Shown here: positions 10,016 to 19,024 of the stretch, one piece after another
Numbering within the stretch: the first letter of the stretch is position 1
How the letters are laid out: each line of letters opens with the position of its first letter
NCBI RefSeq assembly: GCF_038396765.1
Contig: NZ_CP150096.1
Location: forward strand, 1,967,001 to 2,031,000
Source: Chitinophaga caseinilytica
Lineage (GTDB): Bacteria > Bacteroidota > Bacteroidia > Chitinophagales > Chitinophagaceae
Reading direction: 5' to 3'
Length of the DNA: 64,000 bases
The notes under the pieces: generated by a model
What the model saw: only the letters and a program-made list of their open reading frames with translations
The model's database searches: none
Told to the model about the DNA's origin: nothing
Program-made: the position numbers and the translations under genes

Positions 10016-11377
10016 ATGAAAAAGATCATCTTTTATATATCGGCGGGATGCATGTTGGCGATGGGCGCCTGCCGCGATTATGTAGACATCAAGCCGAAGG
10101 GCGTCATCATTCCCCAGACCGTCCGCGATTACCGGTTGCTGCTCAATAACGTGGGTACGCTGAGCGCGTCTTACGGTACGTCTGACATGGGTTCCGACGA
10201 CTATGACTTCAACACTGACCCCGCGCTGCAAAAATCCCTCGGGGAGAGCACGATCAATATTTACACGTTCCAGCCCGATTTTTACCGGCAGGATGTGGAC
10301 GACGGTGAATGGAACACCCTGTACAAACTCATCTACACCGCCAACGTCGTAATTGCCGGATTGCCGGACGCGACGGGCGGAACGCAGGGGGAGAAAGACC
10401 AGCTGATGGGCGAGGCGCTCGTGCACAGGGCGTTTGGCTACTGGAGCCTCATCAACCTGTACGCAAAACCCTGGAACGAATCGGCTTCGTCGTCCGACCC
10501 CGGTGTGCCTTTGCTGCTGGCGCCCGATCTGAACGCAAAACTCGACCGCGCCACCGTGAAAGCCGTGTACGACCGCATCCTGGCCGATCTGCAGGCCGCA
10601 TCGTCCATGGTGGCGGAGAAGCCCGCGGTGAAGCTCTATCCCGGGAAGGCGGCCGTGTACGCCATGTTTTCCCGCACATACCTCATGCGCCGCGATTACG
10701 TGAAAGCCGGGAAGTATGCAGACAGTACGCTGGCCATCCAGAGCGACGTGCTCGATCTGAATACGATCAAATCGAGCCCGGGTACCCTCATCCCGAGGAA
10801 CATCCAGAACCCGGAAGTGATCCTCTATAAAACCGCTTTCAACGCATATGCCAGCGCGTTTTACAGCCAGGAGTTCCTGACGCTGCTGGGCACCAAAGAC
10901 CTCCGGTACCAGATTTTCACCGGCGATGGTCAAACGCTCCTCGGCATCGAGGGGCGCATCTACAACGGTGAATTCCTCGCGTTCGATACCCGCGACGTTG
11001 GCCCCCGCGTTCCCGAAATGCTGCTCACGCAAGCGGAGGCGCGCGCCCGTGAAGGCAAAACAGCCGAAGCTTTGACCATCATCAACAACCTGCGGCGCAA
11101 GCGTTTCGAGCCGGCGGATTTTTCGGAACTGACGGCGGCTACGCCGGCGGAGGCGCTGAAAATAGTGCTGGAAGAAAGGAGACGGGAACTGTTCAGTCGC
11201 GCGATGCGCTGGTTCGACCTGCGCCGCCTCAACCTGGAGCCTGCTTTCGCGAAGCCTGTGACGCACCGGTTCGGGGATAAGTCCTTCACGCTGGAACCGA
11301 ACAGTGTAAGGTATACATACCCGATCCCGTCGCGGATCATGATGCTCAGTCCCGAAATCAAACCCAATCAACGATAA
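10016..11377 (+). CDS. SusD/RagB-family nutrient-binding lipoprotein
   Basis: The surface lipoprotein partner of the SusC gene just upstream, 453 residues. The signal peptide ends in a lipobox (LAMGAC, Cys19), so it is lipid-anchored. TPR-like helices follow, with the family patterns GEALVHRAFGYWSLINLYAKP near residue 130, and RRRELFSRAMRWFDLRRLN in the C-terminal third. The mature N-terminus is short and the overall length is slightly below the usual 500-600 residues, as in smaller SusD relatives from Chitinophaga. It would cap the SusC barrel and bind the ligand. Confidence 0.92.
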   Translation: MKKIIFYISAGCMLAMGACRDYVDIKPKGVIIPQTVRDYRLLLNNVGTLSASYGTSDMGSDDYDFNTDPALQKSLGESTINIYTFQPDFYRQDVDDGEWNTLYKLIYTANVVIAGLPDATGGTQGEKDQLMGEALVHRAFGYWSLINLYAKPWNESASSSDPGVPLLLAPDLNAKLDRATVKAVYDRILADLQAASSMVAEKPAVKLYPGKAAVYAMFSRTYLMRRDYVKAGKYADSTLAIQSDVLDLNTIKSSPGTLIPRNIQNPEVILYKTAFNAYASAFYSQEFLTLLGTKDLRYQIFTGDGQTLLGIEGRIYNGEFLAFDTRDVGPRVPEMLLTQAEARAREGKTAEALTIINNLRRKRFEPADFSELTAATPAEALKIVLEERRRELFSRAMRWFDLRRLNLEPAFAKPVTHRFGDKSFTLEPNSVRYTYPIPSRIMMLSPEIKPNQR

Positions 11378-11394
11378 TTTAAAACGGATTGCAT

Positions 11395-12660
11395 ATGAAC
11401 CTTCAAAAACTGACTTTGTTCTTTTGCCTCATGCTCGCCACGCTGACCGTAAGCGCGCAGGACGAAGGGATCCGCTTCACCCACGGCCTTTCCTGGAAAG
11501 CTGTGCTGGAAAAGGCGAAGCGCGAGAATAAATACATTTTCGTGGATTGCTTCACTACCTGGTGCGGCCCCTGTAAAATGATGAGCCGCGACATCTTCCC
11601 CCAAAAAAACGTCGGCGATTTCTTCAATGAAAAATTCGTGAGCGTGAAGATGCAGATGGATCGTACCGCCAAAGACGATGAAGAAGTGAAGGCGCGCTAT
11701 GCCGACGCGGATTTCCTGGCAAAGGAATATGCGGTCATGGCGTATCCTACTTTCCTGTATTTCACGCCGCAGGGGAAACTGGTGCACCTGGTGGTGGGAA
11801 CAGACAGCGCGAAAGGCTTTATCGCGAAATCGGCCGCCGCTTTCGATCCTGAAACGCAATACTACACCCGGATGGAGAATGCCCGCAAAGAAGTTGGCAG
11901 CGATCCGGAGAAAGTGAAATCCCTCGTCAGGGAAGCCAAAAAAGTCTACGACGGCGTCAACATGACGAAGCTGATGAAAACCTGGCTGCAGGTGATGCCC
12001 GATGTGTACAATAAGGAAGACCTCGCATTCCTCGACGAAATGACCATGCGGTCCGAAGATCCCGGTTTCACCATCTTCCTCCGCCAGCCCGCAAAAGTGG
12101 ACGCTGTGATGGGGAAAGGGTTTTCAGCGAAGAAAACCGGCCAGATCATCGCCGGGGAAGAGTTGTACAGCAAATGGAAAGGCGAAGGCGAACCGGATAT
12201 GAAAGGGCTGGAATCCGCGCTCAAAAAGAAATATCCGCAGCAGGCCGGTAAACTGTTCGGGATGTTCAGGTTGAACGTGTACCAGCGGAACGGCCAGTGG
12301 GACAAGTTCCAGGCCGAAGCGCGCCGTTTCGTGGAAAAATACGGCGCGGAGATCGCGCCGGCCGAGCTCAGCTCCCTCGCCGGATCGATCGCCCGGAACT
12401 GCAGCGATCCCGCCTGCCTGCAATCCGCACTGAAATGGAGCCGCCAGGCCATGGAAGCGGAAGCTTCCGAGCCGATGATCAAAAGTGTATACGCGCACCT
12501 GTTGTACCGGCTGGACCGTAAGCCCGAAGGCATCGCATTGCAGAAGGAAGTAGTGGCAGCCTATGCCGCCAGCACTGAAAAATCCGGTGAATACATGCTG
12601 AAATCAGCGAAACAACTGCTGGAAAAGATGGAGAAAGGTGAGAAAACCTGGAAAAACTAA
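11395..12660 (+). CDS. Exported thioredoxin-fold protein
   Basis: A 421-residue exported protein with a signal peptide (through VSAQ, residue 22) and a thioredoxin domain at about residues 30-150. The redox motif WCGPCK has Cys57 and Cys60, and a cis-Pro motif AYPTFLYF follows. The remaining 270 residues are helical and without a motif I recognise. I chose the ATG at 11395 over a TTG six bases upstream. It is the last gene of the SusC/SusD operon, 17 bases after susD. Such thioredoxin-like partners are common beside Bacteroidota SusC/SusD pairs; whether it reduces, oxidises or chaperones a partner is not known. Confidence 0.85.
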   Translation: MNLQKLTLFFCLMLATLTVSAQDEGIRFTHGLSWKAVLEKAKRENKYIFVDCFTTWCGPCKMMSRDIFPQKNVGDFFNEKFVSVKMQMDRTAKDDEEVKARYADADFLAKEYAVMAYPTFLYFTPQGKLVHLVVGTDSAKGFIAKSAAAFDPETQYYTRMENARKEVGSDPEKVKSLVREAKKVYDGVNMTKLMKTWLQVMPDVYNKEDLAFLDEMTMRSEDPGFTIFLRQPAKVDAVMGKGFSAKKTGQIIAGEELYSKWKGEGEPDMKGLESALKKKYPQQAGKLFGMFRLNVYQRNGQWDKFQAEARRFVEKYGAEIAPAELSSLAGSIARNCSDPACLQSALKWSRQAMEAEASEPMIKSVYAHLLYRLDRKPEGIALQKEVVAAYAASTEKSGEYMLKSAKQLLEKMEKGEKTWKN

Positions 12661-12682
12661 CGAATCAGCCATGATGATAAAC

Positions 12683-12719
12683 CAACGGCCCCCGTGTTCG
12701 CGGGGGCCGTTGGCGTTTT
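12683..12719 (+). terminator. Intrinsic terminator between convergent genes
   Basis: A perfect 12-base-pair GC-rich stem (12683-12694 with 12701-12712) with a six-base loop is followed by a short T tract. It closes the SusC/SusD operon and lies just before the end of the convergent phosphoesterase gene. Confidence 0.8.
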
Positions 12720-12734
12720 ATATTGTTTGGGATG

Positions 12735-13976
12735 TCAGCGTTTGCTTTTCAGTTCCACTTTCCCGAATTCGGACCCATCGTCTTTCAGCATCACGAGCTG
12801 CAGGTCTTTTTCCGTGGCTTTTACCTTGATGAGCGTGCGGTTGCCGTCTTTCGGCCCGCCGCCGATCACGATGGGGTAGGAGTGTTGTCCTTTCACCGGC
12901 TGGTAAATGCCCATTTTGTGGGTGTGCCCGGCGATGAAGAGGTCGATGCCCGATTTGTCGAAGGTTTCGGCGAACATTTCGCGGCAATGCATGGGGCCGT
13001 GCCAGTCGCCCGAGTAATAATGCGGTATATGCATCATCACTACGCGGAATTTCGCTTTTTTGAATGCCGGGGTGGCCACGATTTTTTTCAGGGTTTCGGC
13101 CTGTTGGCGGCGGTATTCGTCGAAGCTCACGATGCCTGCGTATACCGGGTGGTCGTCGGGTTTGTCTTCTCCGGTGTCGAGCACGGTGAAGTGGACGGGG
13201 CCCCAGGTGCGGTCGAAGATATATTCGCCGTCGAAGTAATTGGCCAGTTCGCGGCGGTATTTGCCCCGGGTTTCGTGGTTGCCTCGGGTGAAGATGAACG
13301 GTTTATTGGAGGCGAAGGCTTTGCCGGCGGGCGCGAGGAGGTGATCGATGATTTGCTTCTCATCTTCCTGATAATCAAACACATCGCCGTTAAAGAACAC
13401 GAAATCGTACGGGTCTTTGTTCAGGCCGGTGAGGTGGGGGATGGATTGCGGGCGGTCGTGGATGTCGTTGATCACGAGCCAGGATACTTCCGTGGGCTTG
13501 AGGGCGGGGGTGGTGAACGAGTATATTTCGGAGACGAGGGTGTCTCCATAAGTGAGTTTATATGGCTGGAATTCCGCAATTTCCTTTGAGTGTACCCGGT
13601 AATGATAGGTGGTGCCGGGTTTGAGGTGGCTGAGGCGGATTTTGTGGAGGGTGTTGTAGGAATCGACGACGCCGGCGTTGCTGTGCTGGGCTTTGGAGCC
13701 GAGGGCTTCGGTTTCGCCGTATTCTACCCAGCTGTAGGTGGGCTTGTTGCTGAGCCACATGACCGTCATGCCGTCGGGCATGGGGTGCTGGAGGTAGGGT
13801 TGGCAGAGGAAGGCGTGGGCTTCTGCGGCGGGAGCGGCTTCCGGAACGGCGTTGGAAACGGCCGCGGCGGCGGTGCGGGCTCCGGGTGCCAGGGTGGCGG
13901 CGCCGAATAATCCGGCTTTGGTAAGATTGCCGAGGAATTTACGGCGGGATGGTGCGGGCTTATCGTTTTGTATCAT
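12735..13976 (-). CDS. Tat-exported calcineurin-like metallophosphoesterase
   Basis: A 413-residue binuclear metallophosphoesterase, likely periplasmic or surface-exposed. The N-terminus has a Tat-like signal (SRRKFLGNLTKAGLFGAA). A fibronectin-III-like domain of purple-acid-phosphatase type lies at about residues 55-155 (LKPGTTYHYRV). The catalytic domain follows with metal-binding motifs in order: NDIHD near 170, FFNGDVFD, RGNHETRG, MMHIPHYYSG and AGHTHKMG. The first motif is the variant DIHD instead of the common DxH. Its substrate is unknown; purple acid phosphatase or nucleotidase activity is possible. It is transcribed alone. Confidence 0.85.
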   Translation of the reverse strand: MIQNDKPAPSRRKFLGNLTKAGLFGAATLAPGARTAAAAVSNAVPEAAPAAEAHAFLCQPYLQHPMPDGMTVMWLSNKPTYSWVEYGETEALGSKAQHSNAGVVDSYNTLHKIRLSHLKPGTTYHYRVHSKEIAEFQPYKLTYGDTLVSEIYSFTTPALKPTEVSWLVINDIHDRPQSIPHLTGLNKDPYDFVFFNGDVFDYQEDEKQIIDHLLAPAGKAFASNKPFIFTRGNHETRGKYRRELANYFDGEYIFDRTWGPVHFTVLDTGEDKPDDHPVYAGIVSFDEYRRQQAETLKKIVATPAFKKAKFRVVMMHIPHYYSGDWHGPMHCREMFAETFDKSGIDLFIAGHTHKMGIYQPVKGQHSYPIVIGGGPKDGNRTLIKVKATEKDLQLVMLKDDGSEFGKVELKSKR

Positions 13977-14109
13977 TATAAAGAGTGTTATGCCGCTAAA
14001 AATAATATCCCCGGCCGGGAAATGCCAATTTATTGACTATAATTAATATATATTTGATGTCCCGGTGCGGAAAACTGACGAAAATCACCCCAAATCAAAT
14101 TCCCGGAAT

Positions 14110-14141
14110 TTTGGGTTTTCTGGCTTCAATCGTTACCTTTG
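14110..14141 (+). promoter_or_regulatory. Bacteroidota-type promoter for atpD
   Basis: TTTG at 14110-14113, a 20-base spacer, then TACCTTTG at 14134-14141. This matches the known primary sigma consensus of the phylum (TTTG, 19-21 bases, TAnnTTTG) and lies 54 bases before the atpD start. Confidence 0.78.
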
Positions 14142-14159
14142 CGCGAAATTTTGCATTAG

Positions 14160-15698
<1,539 letters not shown>

Positions 15699-15724
15699 GG
15701 CCACACACCACTAAACCGATTAAC

Positions 15725-15976
15725 ATGTTATTGGAAATATTAACACCGGAAAGAAAGCTGTACACAGGAGAAGTATATGGCATCCAGTTGCCGGGCGTAG
15801 ACGGTTCCTTCGAAGTGCTGGACCGGCACGCTCCGCTGATCGCCGCCCTGGGTAAAGGCAAGATGAAGGTGCTGAAAGATAAGAGCCATGCAGATCATTA
15901 CTCCATCGAGGGTGGTTTCGTAGAGGTGCTGAATAACAAGGCGACGGTGCTGGTAGAAGGCGCCACCGCCCAGTAA
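15725..15976 (+). CDS. atpC: F1F0 ATP synthase subunit epsilon (short form)
   Basis: An 83-residue epsilon subunit of the ATP synthase central stalk, 26 bases after atpD. It contains the N-terminal beta-sandwich (LLEILTPERKLYTGEVYGIQ, then GVDGSFEVLDRHAPLIAAL, then IEGGFVEVLNNKATVL). It lacks the C-terminal helical hairpin of about 45 residues that inhibits ATP hydrolysis in other bacteria. The short form is typical of Bacteroidota. A terminator follows 24 bases after the stop. Confidence 0.95.
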   Translation: MLLEILTPERKLYTGEVYGIQLPGVDGSFEVLDRHAPLIAALGKGKMKVLKDKSHADHYSIEGGFVEVLNNKATVLVEGATAQ

Positions 15977-16000
15977 TCTCCTCACAGGCAATATATTAAG

Positions 16001-16027
16001 GCCGGGCAGCGATGCCCGGCTTTTTTT
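16001..16027 (+). terminator. Intrinsic terminator of atpD-atpC
   Basis: An eight-base-pair GC stem (16001-16008 with 16013-16020) with a four-base loop is followed by seven Ts. Confidence 0.88.
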
Positions 16028-16056
16028 ATGGGTGTATGATGCCGGAATAGTTCAAA

Positions 16057-16608
16057 TCAGTTGAGGGACGGGTCTATCGGGAAATTGGCCATCATGGCGA
16101 AGTTGTTGCCCAGTTTCTGGAGGGATTGCTTCCAGATTTCTTCTTCGTTGCCGCTGAAAAGGAGCGGCGGGGTGATGCGGGAAAGGATCCAGCTTTTCTC
16201 GTTCAGTTCGCCTTCGAGCTGGCCGCTGCTCCAGCCGGAGTAGCCGATGAAGAATTTGATTTTCTGCAAATCCAGTTCGCCGCGGTTGATGAGCTCTACA
16301 ACGGTGGCGAAGTCGCCGCCCCAGAAGAGTCCGGGAAATACTTCGAAGCCGCCTTCGATCTGGTCGGGGAGTTGATGTATGAAATGAATGGTGTCGAGCT
16401 GGACGGGGCCGCCGTAAAAGACGGGAATATTGGGGGTAACGACGGCGGGAATGAGCTCGTCGAGTTTATGATCGAACGGGCGGTTTACCACGAACCCGAA
16501 GCTGCCTTCTTCCTGGTGTTCGCAAAGGAGGACCACCGTTCTGGCGAAATTCGGATCTTTCAGGAAAGGGTCCGCAATCAGCAATATTCCAGGCGCAAGT
16601 TGTTCCAT
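16057..16608 (-). CDS. YqgE/AlgH family protein (UPF0301)
   Basis: A 183-residue protein of the YqgE/AlgH family. Family features visible are the N-terminal APGILLIADPFLKDPNFART, the strand pair LLCEHQEEGSFGFVVNRP, the central FYGGPVQLDTIHFIH, and GYSGWSSGQLEGELNEKSWI. The molecular role is not established; AlgH was linked to alginate regulation in Pseudomonas, but the family is widespread. A promoter-like TAAATTTG lies 23 bases upstream on the minus strand. It is divergent from the DUF1801 gene. Confidence 0.92.
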   Translation of the reverse strand: MEQLAPGILLIADPFLKDPNFARTVVLLCEHQEEGSFGFVVNRPFDHKLDELIPAVVTPNIPVFYGGPVQLDTIHFIHQLPDQIEGGFEVFPGLFWGGDFATVVELINRGELDLQKIKFFIGYSGWSSGQLEGELNEKSWILSRITPPLLFSGNEEEIWKQSLQKLGNNFAMMANFPIDPSLN

Positions 16609-16630
16609 ACCTTATTCCACATGCTCTAAC

Positions 16631-16638
16631 CAAATTTA
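16631..16638 (-). promoter_or_regulatory. Probable -7 element for the YqgE gene
   Basis: TAAATTTG read on the minus strand, 23 bases before the start codon. A TTG lies 22 bases further upstream, one base longer than the consensus spacing. Confidence 0.45.
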
Positions 16639-16756
16639 ACCAACTCCGGGCAACTATCGGCAATAGAAGGTGACTTTTTTGAAGGGGAACTTCTTTTAGA
16701 CGCATTTTGCCCTTTTTTTGTCGCTTCCGGCATGCATGAAAAAGGATGGCCGTCGG

Positions 16757-16764
16757 TATTTTTG
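16757..16764 (+). promoter_or_regulatory. Probable -7 element for the DUF1801 gene
   Basis: TATTTTTG, matching TAnnTTTG, 25 bases before the ATG at 16789. No TTTG at the expected upstream distance was seen. It argues for the ATG at 16789 instead of the in-frame ATG at 16732, which would lie upstream of the promoter. Confidence 0.45.
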
Positions 16765-16788
16765 ATTAACACAAAACCCTTTCAAATC

Positions 16789-17301
16789 ATGGCTAAGACC
16801 GATTTCAAAACCATCGACCAGTACATTTCCACGTTCGACGCGGCAGACCAGGCGGCGCTAACGAAAATCCGCCAGGCGATCCGCAAAGCTGCGCCCAATG
16901 CGGAAGAGGTGATCAGTTACCAGATACCGGCCTATAAGGAAAACGGGTACGTTATTTACTTTTCGGGTTTCAAGGAGCATTATTCCCTTGCGTTTCCTCC
17001 GCCGTTTACTGTTTTCGAAGTGTTCGCCAAAGAACTGGCGCCTTACCAGCAATCGAAAAGCGTGGTGCAGTTGCCCAAAGGTTCCCCGCTACCCCTGGAC
17101 CTCATCGGGCGCATGGTGAAGTTCCGGCTCGAGGAAGCGAAGAACTCCTCCAAATTGAAACCCAAGCCCGCCGCGAAGAAGGCTGATAGTGCTGCCTCCA
17201 AAGCCAAACCAGCGGCCGCAGCGAAACCTAAACCCGCCGCGAAAAAAGCCAGCACTTCGGCCCCCAAAGCCAAGCCGGCGACAAAAGCGAAGAAAAAGTA
17301 G
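16789..17301 (+). CDS. DUF1801 (YdhG-like) protein with Ala/Lys/Pro-rich tail
   Basis: A 170-residue cytoplasmic protein. Residues about 1-115 form the DUF1801 fold, with IDQYISTF, IRKAAPNAEEVISYQIPAYK and the aromatic GFKEHYSLAFPPP. From about residue 118 the chain becomes a low-complexity tail of Lys, Ala and Pro (AAKKADSAASKAKPAAAAKP style), resembling histone H1-like tails that bind nucleic acid. The start at 16789 is preferred because the upstream extension is not conserved-looking and a promoter-like element lies between. Biochemical role is unknown. Confidence 0.85.
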   Translation: MAKTDFKTIDQYISTFDAADQAALTKIRQAIRKAAPNAEEVISYQIPAYKENGYVIYFSGFKEHYSLAFPPPFTVFEVFAKELAPYQQSKSVVQLPKGSPLPLDLIGRMVKFRLEEAKNSSKLKPKPAAKKADSAASKAKPAAAAKPKPAAKKASTSAPKAKPATKAKKK

Positions 17302-17420
17302 GGTTAGCTACGCGAAAGGCGAATCCGCCGATTCCCGCTACACAAGAAAGACGCGGCTAAAAGGGCCGATGAGGCAGTTTACTGCGAAATTTACTAAGAG
17401 TGAGTCGGCGGTGCCCAATT

Positions 17421-17700
17421 GCACGAAAACGCATCCTGTCAGCCCGGTTTGCGGTGGCGAACCATTTTCATCCTGCTTCCCTCCCGGGGCGCCGAAATGC
17501 TTTTTAAGCCTCGCTGTTGTAGCATCGAGGTATCGATCTACGTTTTGTCTGCACGAAAACGCATCTATACAGCCCGGCTTGCGGCGGCTAAACGTTTTCA
17601 TCCTGCTTCCCTCCCGGGTCGCCGAAATGCTTTTTGAACCTCGCTGTTGTAGCATCGAGCAAAGACCTGTAGGTCTCGATCAACGTTTTGTCTGCATGAA
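17421..17700 (-). repeat. Tandem duplication of a gene 3' end (130- and 143-base units)
   Basis: Unit A (17421-17550) and unit B (17551-17693) are near-copies, and a third unit begins at 17694 before diverging. Unit B has about 13 extra bases near 17660-17675. Read on the minus strand, unit B together with the start of the third unit codes for the tail of the membrane protein at 17588-18037. Unit A codes for the same tail peptide (LDATTARLKKHFGAPGGKQD) without a gene body, so it is a leftover copy. Confidence 0.8.
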
Positions 17701-18037
17701 AACGTTGTGATTTCAGGTATGCTTCATGTTCGCCGGTAATGGCCTGCCTGTCTGCCGCCTGCGAAATGTGGGCTGACATGCGCGAGCTGTATTTTGAGAT
17801 GTTGTGCTGCAAATACCAGCGGAACATTTTCCTGGCAATCCAGGGAATGACAGCTGCCGTGGCCATGGTACACAGCGGACTGAGATAATGAATCACTTTG
17901 CCGATCGCTTTATCGTCCCACCCGCATTTTTCAGACAGGAAAATAAAAAGGACGCCGCAGGTAATACCGCATATCGCCTGGCCAAACCGGTTCAGCGAGA
18001 GTTGTTCTTGTTGATGAAAATGATTGGGTCCAAACAA
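17588..18037 (-). CDS. Small membrane protein of unknown function with duplicated C-terminal tail
   Basis: I do not recognise this protein of about 149 residues. Two hydrophobic segments lie near residues 18-34 (GQAICGITCGVLFIFL) and 50-66 (LSPLCTMATAAVIPWIA), followed by a basic cytoplasmic-looking tail ending DATTARFKKHFGDPGGKQDE. There is no ATG; the frame opens at a TTG at 18037, fifteen bases after the preceding gene, so translation may be coupled. The tail is repeated downstream as an orphan copy. The gene appears to be co-transcribed with the gene at 18053-18337. Confidence 0.5.
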   Translation of the reverse strand: MFGPNHFHQQEQLSLNRFGQAICGITCGVLFIFLSEKCGWDDKAIGKVIHYLSPLCTMATAAVIPWIARKMFRWYLQHNISKYSSRMSAHISQAADRQAITGEHEAYLKSQRFHADKTLIETYRSLLDATTARFKKHFGDPGGKQDENV

Positions 18038-18052
18038 TGTTGCAAGTTTTAA

Positions 18053-18337
18053 TTAATGCCCTCGCAGCGAGGCCGCGTAATACTTTAATTCATGGAGGAT
18101 GGCCAATGCCTGCCTCATCGCTTCATCGGAATTTTTCCGGTGAACATACAGCCAAACCGTTTTACCGGTAATAGGCCCCTTCATTTTATACCGGCTATCC
18201 GGATGCCGGAACACGAGCGCATTGTACCATGGCGAAATCGGTAATGATCTCCCCACTACCAGGAATACAGTGATAAATGCATATAAGCCGGTAAGCAATA
18301 AAGTCATAATTACGAGGTCAACAATCGTTACATTCAT
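18053..18337 (-). CDS. Small single-pass membrane protein of unknown function
   Basis: The frame is open for longer, but the first 108 codons are unlike protein, so I place the start at the ATG at 18337. That gives 94 residues with one strong transmembrane helix (residues about 5-26, VDLVIMTLLLTGLYAFITVF) and a soluble tail (WYNALVFRHPDSRYKMKG). No family is recognised. It precedes the small membrane gene at 17588-18037 by 15 bases and the two probably form one transcript. Confidence 0.5.
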   Translation of the reverse strand: MNVTIVDLVIMTLLLTGLYAFITVFLVVGRSLPISPWYNALVFRHPDSRYKMKGPITGKTVWLYVHRKNSDEAMRQALAILHELKYYAASLRGH

Positions 18338-19024
18338 AATGGAATCGTTTATTGGCGGGCAATCTACACGAATAATCCATTCAAAAATTAACGCCTCCGC
18401 AATTCGGAGATACCCAGAAACCAGATTTGGGCCCGATTTCCCCTGAAAGCCCCCAGCACCCCGCCCCTCCGGATTCCGCAACGAACCCCGATCTCCGGAA
18501 AACCGGGAAATTCTCACCCCAGCCACGGCTGTTTTTCCACACCCCGACACACGCCAATCCCCCACAAACACAATACGCCCACCAGTCCCCACGTTATTCC
18601 CTCCGGCCGGCTCAAACCACCAGGCAAGCAAAAGGAAGGACTCCAAACAGCTGTAAGACAATTATTTATAATTGAGAAAGAAGCAAATAAAAAAAGGGAC
18701 CTAGAAAGATCCCTTACCATTTTATCAACCAAAATCTAAATCGCTTATGGAACGAATCCACGTCGATGTATGTAGAAAGTTTATTCGCTTATTTGTATCT
18801 GTTATCCAGTAGCAAATTTGGTACCAGATGACAGAACAAAGGTATGTAAAGAACACATAATAACCGCGCAATTTCTCCGTTAAAATTACGTTAAAGTGGT
18901 GTTTTTTAACAGCAGTGCCCCTTTTTATACTATCCACCCCTATAATTTTGTATCATAGTTGCTGTAGCAATTACCAGCGTACGCCACTTTTTTCGCTATA
19001 TTTATCGTTTCATAGTCTTATAAA
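18338..19024. other. Intergenic region with no convincing gene
   Basis: The left part (18400-18660) is C-rich on the plus strand and codes for nothing convincing. The right part is AT-rich. A minus-strand terminator at 18688-18715 stands immediately downstream of a weak 70-codon minus-strand frame (18725-18937, GTG start) that could mark a small RNA or peptide gene. A plus-strand TAATTTTG at 18943-18950 may be the -7 element of the kinase gene, 75 bases downstream. Confidence 0.5.
18688..18715 (-). terminator. Minus-strand terminator without an assigned gene
   Basis: On the minus strand a six-base-pair stem (18715-18710 with 18699-18694), partly extendable, is followed by a run of Ts (complement of 18688-18693). 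No clear gene precedes it. Confidence 0.5.

Noticed and set aside
17160..17300. Ala/Lys/Pro repeats at the end of the DUF1801 gene as a separate DNA repeat
   Set aside because: It is a low-complexity protein tail in frame with a normal domain, common in this family, and not an independent element.
18053..18661. A 202-residue version of the small membrane protein starting at 18661
   Set aside because: The first 108 residues are rich in Gly and Arg and unlike protein; the ATG at 18337 gives a sensible membrane protein.
18338..19024. tRNA or other structural RNA gene
   Set aside because: No cloverleaf, T-arm or other conserved RNA signature could be found by eye there or in the other gaps.
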